DNA of 64,000 nucleotides from Isoetes taiwanensis (GCA_021234155.1 JAJEKV010000060.1:184001-248000); one strand, 5' to 3'. Counted from the stretch's first letter, positions 1-10,811 are shown. The notes: generated from the sequence alone by a model not told the origin. Numbers and translations are program-made.

Positions 1-235
1 TCTTGAATGCGACTATTAAGAGAAAATAAGAACTGATATATGATTATGAACGACATGAAAGCCACGTATAACTTGAGAAAACGAAACCAAAGGAATGCTC
101 TTCCAGTTTATTGAAATTTTTTATTTCATTTTGCTCTATTGATCTGCATTAGTAAGTAGAGATAAACATATATTTTTCATCACCGAAAGTATCAATATCC
201 TATTATGATAATTTTTTCGTAATCTATGAATTTTA
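1..235. repeat. Direct repeat, copy 1 (LTR-like)
   Basis: This stretch matches 3684-3918 in the same orientation with few differences. Both contain the words AACGACATGAAAGCCACGTA and TTTTTCATCACCGAAAGTAT. It runs off the left edge of the window, so its true length is unknown. It could be one LTR of an element of about 3.9 kb, or part of a segmental duplication. No TG...CA ends can be checked. Confidence 0.75.
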
Positions 236-645
236 TCACTCGTGACAAATATGAAATCACTTGTGACACGTGATGAAAAAAATAATTTTGCCATGATTGA
301 CAAATTTAATTTATGACGAGTGACTAATTTATGACGAATGACAAGTCACTCATGTGCTAAAGGACAAAAGTATGCTGGTGGGTATCAAAAGCATGTGTTC
401 GGACGTATGCTTATAGCAGGGTTTTAGCTCGCTTAAAGCACCCCTGCTTTTGCTTAATTTGGGTGCTGGTGGGTATAACTGCCCATCATTTTTTCCACGC
501 CTTTCATGTGCTCACATGTCCACCTCAGCAAACAACGGTTAGGAAATGATTAAGGGATTTTGGCTGGATTTTTGTGCGAGTGGTGGTACGTTTCAAATTC
601 GAGCCCCGAACTACTTCGAGCTCATGGCCTGCACAAATTCTCCCT
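236..645. other. AT-rich stretch without a gene
   Basis: No coding signal is seen. From 236 to 355 the sequence repeats degenerate copies of a TGACGAGTGAC-like word in both orientations. The rest is unremarkable. Confidence 0.5.
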
Positions 646-689
646 CCAATTCACTTATTCTTCCTCTGTTAAGAAATTCATGGCGCTTC

Positions 690-835
690 CTGATATTGGC
701 CTCCTTTGAGGAGGCCACCCATCAGATGATCCTGGACAACCTACCATATGAAGGTTGAAAATGGTTTGATCTAGTTGTTTCATTATTTCAGCAATTCTTG
801 TGGTCACCCGGTAGCGGTGTACCTTTATCTTAAAT
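690..835 (+). repeat. Interspersed repeat, copy 1
   Basis: About 130 bp, containing GAGGCCACCCATCAGATGAT and ACCATATGAAGGTTG followed by a TTTCATTATTTCAGC segment. The same block occurs inverted at 33056-33190. The flanks of the two copies are unrelated. The block can be read as a short peptide ending in NLPYEG, but that may be coincidental. Family unknown. Confidence 0.65.
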
Positions 836-1282
836 TTTGATGTTGTATTAGAGACATTACTTGGAATCAATACTCAAGATTACAAAAATAAGTCATATAT
901 ATTACAAAAGGTGTACAATGGTATTTTTACGAGTCATTGGAGTTTTCAGAGTGGTTGGAGTCTTCAGGAGTGGTGCCCAACAACTGCCTTTGTACCTCTT
1001 GTGGAGCATTGAAGACATAATAGGCCGAGACAAGATAGTTGTTGAGACAGTAATCCAACACATCAACTGTCTCCTTCTGCAACCATGCATCAGTGATGTC
1101 TAGTTGTGAGATTGTTTCTTCAACTGTATGGGAAGACAAGGAATCCAATGTTGGACACACAAACTTCTGTAAAAAATTGTCTAGGACCATGCTGACTGAA
1201 CCTTTGGACAAGCAAAAACAATGGTCAAGGGTCTTAACGTCTGAAAGATAGAGCGGACATACTGCCTGCAGGCGCCACCCAT

Positions 1283-1425
1283 TGTAACGTTTCTAACCAA
1301 CATGCCCTTAACCAACTGGGCAAAACCATCTAGACGTTTTTGAGTAGCTGCTTCTACCCATTTATGCCGGTGTCTCAGGAACGCGACACCAAGATCTACT
1401 CAATCTTTCCCACTAGACTATGGTC
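1283..1425 (-). repeat. TRIM terminal repeat (3' in element orientation)
   Basis: Begins TGTAACGTTTCTAACCAACA and matches 1530-1674. The outer-right part is diverged, so the right boundary is approximate. Confidence 0.7.
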
Positions 1426-1515
1426 GTCCTCTATTCCACTGCGGACATAACCACATCGTACTTCCCCTCCATGGCAGAATTACGTGCCACATGATATCAC
1501 TCGAACTCGAGCCCT

Positions 1516-1527
1516 ACTCTGATACCA
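1516..1527 (-). promoter_or_regulatory. Primer-binding site of the TRIM
   Basis: The complement reads TGGTATCAGAGT, matching the 3' end of initiator tRNA-Met as in copia-type elements. It lies 2 nt from the inner edge of the terminal repeat. Confidence 0.8.
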
Positions 1528-1529
1528 AA

Positions 1530-1674
1530 TGTAACATTCCTGACCAACATGGTCTTAACCAACTGGGAAAAACCGTCTAGACGTTTATGACTAATCGTTT
1601 CTATCCATTTATGTCGGTGTCTCAGGAACGCAACAACAAGATCTACTCGAGCGGTCTCCTATGGGTCCGTTACA
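1530..1674 (-). repeat. TRIM terminal repeat (5' in element orientation)
   Basis: Starts TGTAAC and ends GTTACA, followed by the CCCAT target duplication. It shares GGTGTCTCAGGAACGC and AAGATCTACTC with the other copy. Confidence 0.8.
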
Positions 1675-2529
1675 CCCATTTAGCAATGAGAGGGGCAGTG
1701 GTGCTAAAGGAAGGCGATATACTGAGCGGACAAAGTGCTTGCCTTTGTGAATATTTTTGTAATAAACCTGAGGCATCCTTTCTGTAATACCAACCCCAAC
1801 CATAAGAGGCAAATTTTCTGCGACCACCTCCGTATAGACACATCCTAACGAGAGAGTAGAAATTTTACTTGAAATTCAGGCCAAGATAATAGGTGACCAG
1901 CTTCATGCCATGCTTGAATAGAGACGAGATCTACAAGGATCCATCTCTCGGTATAAGGGGATGAACTGATGCAACCTGTGGAGGTGCTGAGAGGTTTGGC
2001 GACAATGGTGCCTATCACCACGGAATCTCCAGGGCGTGGATGGACGGACACGACAAAAAAGATGTCTAACTGCATTCCATTGTGCCAATAATCCCATAAA
2101 AAGGGGAGAAGCATTTGAAAAAGGCTGCGAAGATTGAAATAATGTCCAAGATAGAATTGGTTTGACTCTCTTCTTGCCTAGAGAGACGCGGTGACTAAGA
2201 GATTGTCTAAGAAGGCATAAACCATGAGAGTCATCTTCACCATTCAAGAGTCTTCAAATGAACTTTGAAATAAAGACTTTGCTCTGCAGTAAGAAGTCCA
2301 TCATACCCAGACCACCTGCCTATTTTGGAAGGGTGCATTTAGAGAAAGCCACCTTAATCACATCACCTTCCTCAATACCATCCCATACAAAGTTTCGAAA
2401 TATTGCAATGAGCAATACTTGGAGTCTTTGAGATAAAGTATGCATGTTAGAAGATGTATATTGGTTTGTATATGCATCTTGCATTTTAGCTCGATTTCTT
2501 GATTTATGTGCAGGCATAGAATAATTTGA

Positions 2530-3683
2530 GATGTATATAATAATTTTTCATACTAGAGTTTGGCTACATGAATGATAGTATATAGTTTGAATCTATTTGA
2601 ATTGTTTTCACAATTGAGCACATATGCCTCTAAGGGCCCACCGAGTTTCTAGAGGTATACTAGGAAACTTCTCCTTAATCATGAATATCATGTACAATGA
2701 ATCAATCTTTACAATCTGCAACAATAAAGAAATTCGTTCGTTTAAGTACCTAAGTAGGCTTATACTACTATATTACAATGAGATACTCACAGGAATTGCT
2801 TCACAAAATTTATAGTATACATCCCACAATCCATACCATTATGTTGTTGTGGAACATCCAGTAGAATAAAAGATACATTGTGTATTGTAAATTCTGGCTC
2901 CACATCTGCATTAGATCGCTAAAAAAATAGAAGGGCAAACATTGAATCCTTAATTATGGATAAAGAGAAATGCAGTCGCGGTAATTTTTTTATATATGAT
3001 AATATGGTTTTAACCCCTTTTATTATGTTGTATTCTTCATCTGTAACTTGTAACTTGAGACATCTTTGATGATCATGATGAAAACATCACATCCTATTCC
3101 AGAGTGATATCAAACTTTGATGAATACATACTGGATCTAATCATTGAACAAACGTCTTCCTTTGCTGCTTGACCCCAAATGTGAATGGAGAACATGCAAC
3201 ATTTATCAAACAATATCATGTGGCATGATGTAAAAATCTATGTACTATCTATCTAAAAAGTATTACTATCTCTGTACATTCATTTATTATGTTAATGCTA
3301 ACTTCATTTATACTTCAAAAGTGCTTGGACATAAATGTAGTTTTTTCCAACCTTGTGAGACTTAATATAAACTCTTGTAATTTGATCCTGCAAGAGCCTC
3401 CACAATTTATAGGCCAAGTAGGGGGAAAATTTATAGACAAAATTAACATTAACTAAATCCCCTTGACCTTAATTAAATTGGCATATTCATATAGGTTGTT
3501 TTGGCGTTAGGCGATGAAACCTTAGCCCAACCATTGTGAAAAAAAAACAATACTTTGTGCAAAATCACATGATGCATCCTCTAACACAGTCCACTAAAAG
3601 TTCCATCCATTGGTCCATTGTTAAGAGTTGATGTGAGCTGAATATGGTATTCTTTCCTTCAGTCCATGCATTCCAATTCCTCT
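2530..3683. other. AT-rich stretch without a recognisable gene
   Basis: Only short open frames with no coherent protein features are seen. No tRNA, repeat array or transposon end was recognised. Confidence 0.5.
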
Positions 3684-3918
3684 TCTTGAATTTGATTATT
3701 AAGAGAAAACAAGAACTGATATATGATTATGAACGACATGAAAGCCACGTATAACTTGAGAAAACGAAATCATGGAAATGCTCTTTGAGTTTATTGAATT
3801 TTTTTATTTCATTCTGCTCTATTGATCTGCATTCGTTAGTAGAGATAAACCTATAATTTTTCATCACCGAAAGTATCACTATCCTATTATAATAATTTTT
3901 TCGTAATAAATGAATTTA
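3684..3918. repeat. Direct repeat, copy 2 (LTR-like)
   Basis: Same orientation as 1-235 and about 90% alike by eye. The match ends at about 3918, where the poly-T of a LINE begins, so the LINE probably inserted into this copy. Confidence 0.75.
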
Positions 3919-4093
3919 ATCTTTTTTTGATTGAAAGCGTATATGTATATTAATTATAAGTTATGGTATTACAAAAAGGTACTTTTTATAAGGAAGTATA
4001 ACCCCATTAGGAAAATAGGATAGAGTAGTTAATAAAAACTTAAAGCACAGATGTGATATGGATGATGCTGTCAGATGAGATATATCAGACTGT

Positions 4094-4483
4094 CTAGAAG
4101 TGAGATTTGAGATTGTGATTGGTGGATTTTCTTCCTCTGCCCCTGACCATAATTGTGAGTGTGCAGAATGCGCATAGGCAGGAATCAGCCTTTGCTATAT
4201 TGAAATGGCCTTTGCTGTCTTTTGCTTCACAGAGTTGGCCTCTTCTTGCATCAGGATTTTGATCACAGCAACAGTTGCATAGGCATGGCTCCTCATGACT
4301 GTAGAGGTCTGGCGGTCCGAATACTTTAAGCCATTGCTGGTTAACCACCGGGTCGATCTTCTTCCATTTGAGTTTACGCACCAGCACAAAAACAATACCT
4401 GTAATATCAACAAAGAAGTTGTGAGATTCATAAAAAAACCTTATACAAACCTTATATGGCAGCATTGATCCATTTGATGTCAT
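4094..4483 (-). CDS. Cys-rich small ORF at LINE 3' end
   Basis: It lies downstream of and slightly overlaps the zf-RVT frame, in another frame. The protein has KLKWKK near residue 38, then a cysteine cluster CLCNCCC, a conserved AKDSKGHFNIAKADSCLCAF stretch and a basic GRGRK tail. LINE 2 has a matching ORF (34070-34417) with CQCNC, AKDKKDRFNPGKAHMCNCPY and GMGRK in the same relative frame. Conservation in two copies argues for a real protein part, perhaps a nucleic-acid-binding tail. How it is expressed is unclear. A splice-acceptor-like ATATTACAG precedes the shared part. Not a family I recognise. Confidence 0.5.
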   Translation of the reverse strand: MTSNGSMLPYKVCIRFFYESHNFFVDITGIVFVLVRKLKWKKIDPVVNQQWLKVFGPPDLYSHEEPCLCNCCCDQNPDARRGQLCEAKDSKGHFNIAKADSCLCAFCTLTIMVRGRGRKSTNHNLKSHF

Positions 4484-5273
4484 ATTCTATCTGCTTTATG
4501 ACTGCTTTTGGATGAGTGATTTCACAATTAAAAATGAAATTATTTCCGCCCTTCCAGATTCTCCACATGAGAATGTAAATCCTCCAGTCTTTGGGGTCGT
4601 TAGGCATAAAGAAATCCACTGAGTCCATAGAGTTCAGGTCATATCCAAATATGATGGAAGCGAGTTCAAGAGTCCATTCTGACCAAGTACAGGACCTGAG
4701 CAAATGCTCCTCATCCTCCTTGTAGCTCAGACATCTAGGACAGACATCTGAATCTGCCATTTGAAGCCTGTGTCTCTTGTGATTGGTTGCCAGAGCTTTG
4801 TGCCAAAGCTGCCACATGAAGGACTTCACCTTAGGGGGAACAGGGCTAGACCACAAGAATTTCAAGTTTCTTATGCATCTTTCTTCCTCTATCTGCCATT
4901 TGGTATGGATAGAGATCTTTTGATTCCTCATCAAGTATTTGTAGGCAAAATTGACTGTGAACTCCCCAGAGCCATTATGAGTCCAGTTGAGGTTGTCATC
5001 AGACCATCTTCCCCTAGTCAGAGCAGTACATATATTATTGTAAAGCATCTCTGTATTGACATCTTCCCCAGCCAAAACTGAATTCCTGAAGGGGATGATT
5101 CCTTCAAACAAATCTCTGATGTAAATTAACCCCTTACTGCTCCAGAGTCTGGCCTGTTCAGGAAAATGGCAAGCTAAACAAAGGGAAGGCTCATTAGTAA
5201 GCAGGGCAGGGTTCCAGAAAATTGATTGGTCCATGGAAAGCCCTTCCTTCCAGGAGAACATACCTTTAACCAT
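4452..5273 (-). pseudogene. LINE ORF2 C-terminal part with zf-RVT-like domain
   Basis: A 273-aa open segment that continues the LINE after the frameshifted stretch. It shows KFLWSSPVPPKVKSFMWQLW near residue 138, a CPRCLSYKEDEEHLLRSC zinc-binding segment (about 178-195) and a trailing MWRIWKGGNNFIF motif. These are hallmarks of the zf-RVT region of plant L1-type LINEs. The LINE at 33840 carries the same segment, ending at an equivalent position (QYDINWV there, EYDIKWI here). Confidence 0.85.
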
Positions 5274-5605
5274 ATTCCAGGCTCTGATCCATTTCTTAAT
5301 TAAACCCGGGATTGAGTTCGGGCCGAGAAAGGAAAGTAGATAGCATGGGGCAAGTTTAAATTAAGTTTCCTCCATCCATAAGAAAGGCATTTGCCCAGAT
5401 AATATCTGATGATAATAGCAACAGGATGTTTAATTCTATTGTGGGCTGCCTTTTAGAAGTATTTGGCAGCAAGGGCTACACCCTGCTGCTCGATATTGAT
5501 GACCCCTAAGCCCCCAATATTTCTATTTTTGCAGCATTCATCCATGGCAACAGGGGTCCAGCATCTTCTGTTTTGACCACAAGAGATAAATCTACCAATT
5601 ATGCT

Positions 5606-6973
5606 CTAGAGCTTGGCCGAAACCTTCTTGGGCGCAAGGATAATTGAGGATTGATAAACGTGAGAGGATGAGATGACAAAGTTGGCAATTATAGCCCTAC
5701 CTTGCTTGGAGATATATTTAGAGTTCAGGCTATCTACCTTTTTCGGGAACTTTTCTATAATATCCGACCAAATATCTGAGGGGCTACCTTTTAGAACTAG
5801 AGGGATACACAAAATCTTTGAAGAGTTAGTGGGGGGGATATACTTACAGCCCATGAGAGCAGCTGTTTGCTCTCCTTTTACCTGATCTCTTATTACCACT
5901 TTTGATTTAGTTGGATTGATTTTGCACCCCGAGGCTGCGCCAAATTCCTCCAAAATTGTTTGAGCATTGGAGAGGGATCTGTTGTCCATTGAAACTAGAA
6001 GAAACGTGTCATCTGCAAAATGCCCATTCAGAATTTGATCCATTTCCTCATTGTTTGGGAGGTTAAGACCTTGGATCATGTTAGTTCTTTTAGCCTCTTC
6101 TAGCTTGCTATGAAGGGCCTCCATAATGATAAGAAATAGAAAAGGGGCTAAGGGGCAGCCTTGCTTAACCCCCCTTTGCAGGGGGAAAAAGGGACTACAT
6201 TCCCCATTAATTAGAACAGAAGATCTAGAATTTGCCAGAATAGCTTTAAAAAGTAAAATTACCTCATCAGAGAAGCCAAGGGCACTACAACATTTGAATA
6301 AGAAGTTCCAGCTGACTGTATCAAAGGCTTTTGTGATATCAAGCTTAATGAGGGCTATGTCTTGGTTGGTATCCTTAGCCCATCTCAGCCCGAGAGCCGC
6401 TGTTACCACATTGTCTAGGATAAATCTGTCTTTCAAATAAGCAGCTTGGGAGGTGCTAATAATTCTTTCAAGAACAGTCCTCAGCCTCCTGGCAATGGTG
6501 CCTGATATAATCTTGTAAATGACATTGGTAAGAGAAATAGGTCTATAGTCCGAAAAAGTTGCAGGCATTTCGATCTTTGGAATAAGAGCAATCATACTGG
6601 TATTGATCCTTGCATCCAAGCATTTCATCTCTCTGTACTCGTTAGCTAGATTGGTGAAGCAATCTCCTAAAATCGGCCAAACTTTGATGAAGAATTCTAC
6701 AGGTAGCCCGTCAGGGCCTGGGCTTTTCCCTTTTTCCATTTCCATTGCTATCTTGTACAACTCCCCATTGGAGAAAGGCTTGGCAATGTTTAAATTATCT
6801 TCAATACTTACCTTTGCTTGGAGGTTGATGAAGTTGTCCATGATGGCCTGGGGGCAATCCTGGTTGGTACCCATGATGTTGGTAAAATGGGTGGTTGCAG
6901 CTAGCTTGATTTGATCCTCGTCCGATATCTCATCGTCCCCAACCTTAATTTCGAAAATATGATTCTTTTTCAT
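5606..6973 (-). pseudogene. LINE reverse transcriptase (ORF2 part), about 455 aa open
   Basis: Copies LINE RNA into DNA at a nicked target. Family motifs in order: GKSPGPDGLPVEFF near residue 83, YRPISLTNVIYKI (about 143), LIKLDITKAFDTV (about 208), GVKQGCPLAPFLF (about 266) and GHFADDTFLL (about 316), whose ADD is the plant L1 form of the catalytic YxDD box. The frame also runs open upstream to about 7130 with typical pre-RT sequence. After residue 455 it shifts frame; 5274-5605 is broken sequence leading into the zf-RVT part. There is no endonuclease domain, so this copy is dead on arrival. Confidence 0.9.
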
Positions 6974-7141
6974 TCTGCCTTTGGCCTTAGCAAAGAAGAA
7001 CTTAGAGTTGCATCTTTCATCATTTTTTATCTCTCTTATTTTTGCTTTTAGCCTCCAATTCTCGGCAATCCTGATTTCCTCTTTTTCAATTTCTGATCTA
7101 ATGTTGTCCTTTTCTTTCTCCGAAGCATTGGGGAGCTTACA

Positions 7142-7809
7142 TCAAGCATTGGAAAACTAATTCAGATGAGACTAATCGTGCATTGATAGATTATTGGAAG
7201 AAGGTGATCAACTTGTTGGATGAGGTAGACACATCCTCAGAAGAGCTGAAAGAAGGGTGGTTCCCTAAAAGTAAGTGGAAAACATTAGCTGGTGCTGACG
7301 AAGATGATGGTACCATTAGTAGCATTGTGAAGGCATATGCTCCTCCTCAATCTGATAAACACTATGTTGGTCCTAAGAAGGATAGGCCAAAATATCTAGG
7401 CATGGATTGTTATGAACCTTCTACTGACGTGGAGTGCCACCAATTTGTAGTAGTATAACCAGCAGATCTAGAGACCTATCCAGTGTGGTTGGGATACACT
7501 ATCTCGGATATTTGCAAAGAAGAGTAATGTCACCGATAAAGAAAGATATTCAGATTGTTGCACAAAGAGGTGGAGGAGAAATCCTAGTGATCCTGATCTT
7601 TGGCTAGACATTGAAACCGTATTGTACTCGTGGACTCCAAAAACTATTCCAAGTAAAATAGCGAGAGTTACAATACCTCAGGATGTAAGGAATAAGGTTC
7701 TCATATCCTATGCTGGTGGAAAAATGAAAAACAGTTACTATGTATCAATCACAGTTAATAAAGTTGTGTACTACTTGAGTTTCATGGTATATGATTTTGT
7801 AATTTGAAG
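7142..7809 (+). pseudogene. Unrecognised coding fragment
   Basis: Frames continuing from the LINE edge give a coherent acidic protein. It includes IDYWKKVINLLDEVD, GWFPKSKWKTLAGADEDDGT and ECHQFVVV, then after a stop PADLETYPVWLGYTISDICK, a break, and LYSWTPKTIPSKIARVTIPQ to a stop near 7806. The composition and order are protein-like, but the frame is interrupted at least twice. The VWLGYTIS and YSWTPK parts resemble the short beta-rich tails of transposon-derived proteins, which is inference only. I cannot name the family. Confidence 0.45.
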
Positions 7810-7980
7810 TTAAGGTGTGAATTTATATTAAGGTGTGTGATTATATATTAACGTATAGTGACTTTAATCAAGTTACTAAAAAAATTGCAATATGAAATTT
7901 GTCCCAAAATCAAGACATAATCCCAATTTAATTGAATGATGGTTTAGCATATAGTAGTATCAAAGAATGAGATAACTTAC

Positions 7981-8506
7981 CACTTTGAAAAGGAGTATCG
8001 TGCCCATATACTGTTGTTTGATGTCCCAATATTGCTTTTGAGAAGCAGAAAATTTCTTAAATATGTCAGGTGGAATATAGATGGTCCTGTTGTCATACAG
8101 AGGATCACCAGGCTTTCGCTTCATTCTATCACGGATTTCGCATGGCTGAATCCACTCAAATTTAGACTGTGCATTTGCCCCGTAATCTTGATCTATTCCT
8201 AGAAATTCCAACAGTTTCCTTCGTTTGCTGGGGTCACTATTTGGCTGATATAGATCTTCTTGATTCTTTTAATGCCTGAAACTAGATGATGTATGGCAAA
8301 ATCTTGCACATTCCTAACACTAGAAAACGAACTTCCTTCTGCAGACTCCTCGTAATCCAGGTGTCTCTTTAAACTTTGGCCAGACAAAGGATCCTTGCCG
8401 GAATCAAGATTCACATGCCTTCCAACCATCGAATACACTGAAATACCTTCGAATGCATTCCAAGCATCGATTAGCCGGTTACCAAACTTGCTGCCCAACA
8501 ACAGCG
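7981..8506 (-). pseudogene. MSH7: MSH7/MSH6-like mismatch-repair gene fragment
   Basis: The minus strand encodes DPLYDNRTIYIPPDIFKKF followed by SASQKQYWDIKQQYMG and ILLFKV. In plant MSH7 and MSH6 these blocks sit at the start of the MutS mismatch-binding domain (pattern DPLYD--T-YIPPD--KK-SASQKQYW---YM---LFFKVGKFYELYE). The exon ends at a good donor, GTG|GTAAGT, at 7981, exactly where the family continues GKFYELYE, but no following exon is seen. Upstream sequence to about 8506 is in another frame, with one frameshift near 8210-8250. MSH7 partners MSH2 in nuclear mismatch recognition. This piece lacks the ATPase domain and is a broken or captured fragment. Confidence 0.75.
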
Positions 8507-9226
8507 GCCACCGCCAGTTTACACCCTATAGCTATAGCAAGTTTGGAGCAGTCATGGCATATTCCTGGCATATACTAGCATATACCTAAAATATGCTATA
8601 AACCCACGTGGACCAGAGCTTGCCCCCCTACCCAAATAGAGCTTTTTCAGCCCAATTGCTAAAAAGCTTTACAAAATTTGAAAATATCCTTTCCCTTGTT
8701 TGATTGGACAAAATTTAATGGCAATAGGGCTATGCAGAACTATTGCAAGTGACCATGCTGCTCTGTCTGAGTTTTTGTTGCTACTGTAGATGTAGCCATC
8801 ATAGACCACGTCTCAACACAACACAACACCTTCAATTCCTACCTCTTCTGCCTGGCAAGACACTACAGCTTTCAAATATACAACTTCCAAATTTTGTTAT
8901 AAATCCTCACATAATATTTCATAAATCCATGTTAAAATTTCTGGATTATTATTCCAGTTACATAGGCCTCAAAATACACAATCACAAACCTCATATCCAT
9001 ATATTTGTGCCAGTTGAATATGATAAACTGGAGGAGCGGCTTTTTGCGTATTTCCTATAATACACCAAAAGACCTGTTTCTCAGTACGAAAGAAACTGGA
9101 TGAACAGATACATGATGGAAATTTTTTTTTGGTGATGCCAAGAATTACCCTTCCCTGTTTGTGCACGGTCTGGCTTTCGCGGTGCATTTATAAGCTGGGA
9201 GCCAGTAGACATATTAGATGAGCTTT
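8507..9226. other. No recognisable gene
   Basis: AT-rich sequence with only short open frames. No RNA gene or transposon end was seen. Confidence 0.45.
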
Positions 9227-9515
9227 TCAATAAAGAAAAAGATAGAAGGTGCCTTTCAAAACCTGAATATGAGCTTTATAGTTGTTTGGGTTCTGAGATA
9301 ATGTAAGTTGTAGCTGTTCAATTTCCTCTATGTTTTTGCTTTCATCAGCTTCCGAATCTGAGCTAATGCATCCCCCAGCTTTCGGACTCCATTCAAAATC
9401 ACCAAGGTTTTTTCCCTGTAACAATAACCCCTTGCACTGCTTCGAATCTGAGTTGATGCATCCAACAGCTCCCTTTCGGACTCCATTCAAAATCACCAAG
9501 ATTTTTTCCCTGCAA
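9227..9515 (-). pseudogene. SART3-like exon fragment, tentative
   Basis: A minus-strand open frame of 90 aa. It has an acidic stretch (SSDSEADESKNIEEIEQ) followed by LQLTLSQNPNNYKAHIQVLK. This matches the start of the HAT-repeat region of SART3-like U4/U6 snRNP recycling factors, where an acidic tail precedes L---L--NP-NY-AH---IKLLR. The frame ends soon afterwards without a convincing splice donor. Its first 30 codons are tandemly duplicated (see 9350-9535). It lies in the same orientation as the MSH7-like fragment 0.7 kb away. Short match, so the name is tentative. Confidence 0.4.
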
Positions 9516-9535
9516 CAATAAGCCCTTGCACGCTA
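9350..9535 (-). repeat. Tandem duplication of an intron-exon junction
   Basis: Two copies of about 92 bp share TTCGGACTCCATTCAAAATC and an ACAG/GCAG splice-acceptor-like edge on the minus strand. The duplicated block therefore includes an acceptor and the start of the SART3-like exon. Confidence 0.75.
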
Positions 9536-10810
9536 GCCCTAGATATTAAATCATACCCTAACTATTTGTATAGGTCACAGCTTCTACTTCGACGTAGCAA
9601 CTTCACAACTAGAAGACCACAATCGAAAGGCCTCCCACAAATCCAATCAATAGACCAGACCCTAATCTACACAACCCTAAAGTACGGGTTCTTGAGCCCT
9701 GCATGCCATTGTTTTTTTTATTGCATTGTTTTTTAAAGCACGCCAGCCCAACCAAGCCAACACCCTTTTCTACAATTCTAGCCCATAAACGTCGCATTGC
9801 CACCTCAGCAAAATCTCAAGTGGCATACACTTTTACCATTAGATCTTTATTAATTCATATCTAAGGCCAGGAAAATTAGAAAGGGCAAGAAAATGGAAAG
9901 GGAGATTCATTCAGGTGCCCGTTGTTTCTTCTTCCCTACGCTTCCTCCATTACGTTCCCCGCTTCCCCTTTTTTTTCGTTCCCTTATTTCTTTCTCTCTC
10001 CTCAGAGAGATTCGAAGTGGTTACAGGACCGTGAGACAATACTCTCTTTTTAAAATATTCTATTGAAGGTTCTAATCGCTTAAACTAGGACTGGAGGTTT
10101 TATCCGGTACTGTTGAACGGGGTAAGAAAGCTTAGTCGATTTTGCTTACTGATATGGCCCAGAAACAAATGATTTGGACTTCTTGCACGGTGGAACATGT
10201 CCCCATACCTTTTCTCAAGGCCTTCTTTCGACATGCATTACATGTGGCAGAACGGATTCTTCTTTAGGTTAGTTTTTTTCTTTCATCTCCAGTTACATGT
10301 AGAGATTTCAATTTTCCTTCATCTCTGAACAATGCTGGAAGATCACTTGTTTTTTGCCGTTCTTGAAGCTTAAAACCGTGCCTTGATCAAACCAGTAAAA
10401 CTTTGTGGTATGATAGTCATCTGGTCATTGCCATAGGGTCGTGCTAGCATCAATAGATTTCTTTTAAGTTCTTTGAGCCACGATTTCTATGGTCAAACCA
10501 TTAGAAACGCTAAGATATTTATGGGTTAGCTTGTGGTGGTGTCTTGATGTGCCCTTTGTTAGGACCATAACTGGTACGTTGTTCGGATTTCAATCCCAGG
10601 GATCTTTGTGTGGATGCATTAGGACAATATGCATAAAGTATCTGCATATGGAAACCAACATGTATTTCGAAATATTAAATTCGTGATGCACCATTACAGT
10701 ATTTGCAAGTTCATGTGGCAACTTGCTAGTTTTGTGTCTATATGACCATTTACAGATTCAAACTTACAATGACACATATTTGGTTCTGGGCAGTAGCTTT
10801 TTTTGTTATA
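9536..10810. other. Probable non-coding stretch with a pyrimidine-rich leader-like segment
   Basis: From 9920 to 10010 the plus strand is strongly pyrimidine-rich (CTTCTTCCCTACGCTTCC type), as in plant 5' untranslated leaders. No convincing long coding frame follows before 10812. Confidence 0.35.
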
Positions 10811-10811
10811 G

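Larger units (their letters stand above)
1283..1674 (-). mobile_element. TRIM (miniature LTR retrotransposon), 392 bp
   Basis: Two direct terminal repeats of about 145 bp (from 1283 and from 1530) flank about 100 bp with no coding capacity. The right repeat begins TGTAAC and ends GTTACA. Next to it at 1516-1527 lies ACTCTGATACCA, the complement of a primer-binding site TGGTATCAGAGT for initiator tRNA-Met, which sets minus-strand orientation. The element is flanked by a perfect 5-bp duplication CCCAT (1278-1282 and 1675-1679). Short terminal repeats, a primer site, no genes and a 5-bp duplication define TRIM elements. It must be mobilised by proteins made elsewhere. It sits inside the decayed LINE frame. 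Confidence 0.85.
905..2520 (-). pseudogene. Decayed LINE fragment (C-terminal part of ORF2)
   Basis: On the minus strand the reading frames run, with breaks, through segments typical of the region after a plant LINE reverse transcriptase. A FVWDGIEEGD segment (about 2370-2400) is followed by a GGLGMMDF segment (about 2290-2310), as in the L1 words F-W-G and GGLGL-D. A zinc-knuckle-like domain follows (CPLYLSDVKTLDHCFC). A TRIM element interrupts it at 1283-1674. Removing the TRIM and one target copy restores the frame across the join, which shows that the LINE was there first. Frameshifts elsewhere make it non-functional. It may belong to the family of the remnant at 32380-33000, but the two pieces do not overlap enough to test this. 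Confidence 0.65.
3922..7135 (-). mobile_element. LINE 1, 5'-truncated, about 3.2 kb
   Basis: A minus-strand non-LTR retrotransposon. A short T run at 3922-3928 marks its 3' end. In its own direction it holds the start of the reverse transcriptase region, the RT domain, a zf-RVT-like domain and a Cys-rich ORF. The upstream end near 7135 falls where a KxFFxAxxxxRxKKNxI-type segment, normally just before RT, gives way to unrelated plus-strand coding sequence, as expected for 5' truncation. No clear target duplication was found. It is the same broad family as the LINE at 33840-36085. Confidence 0.8.
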
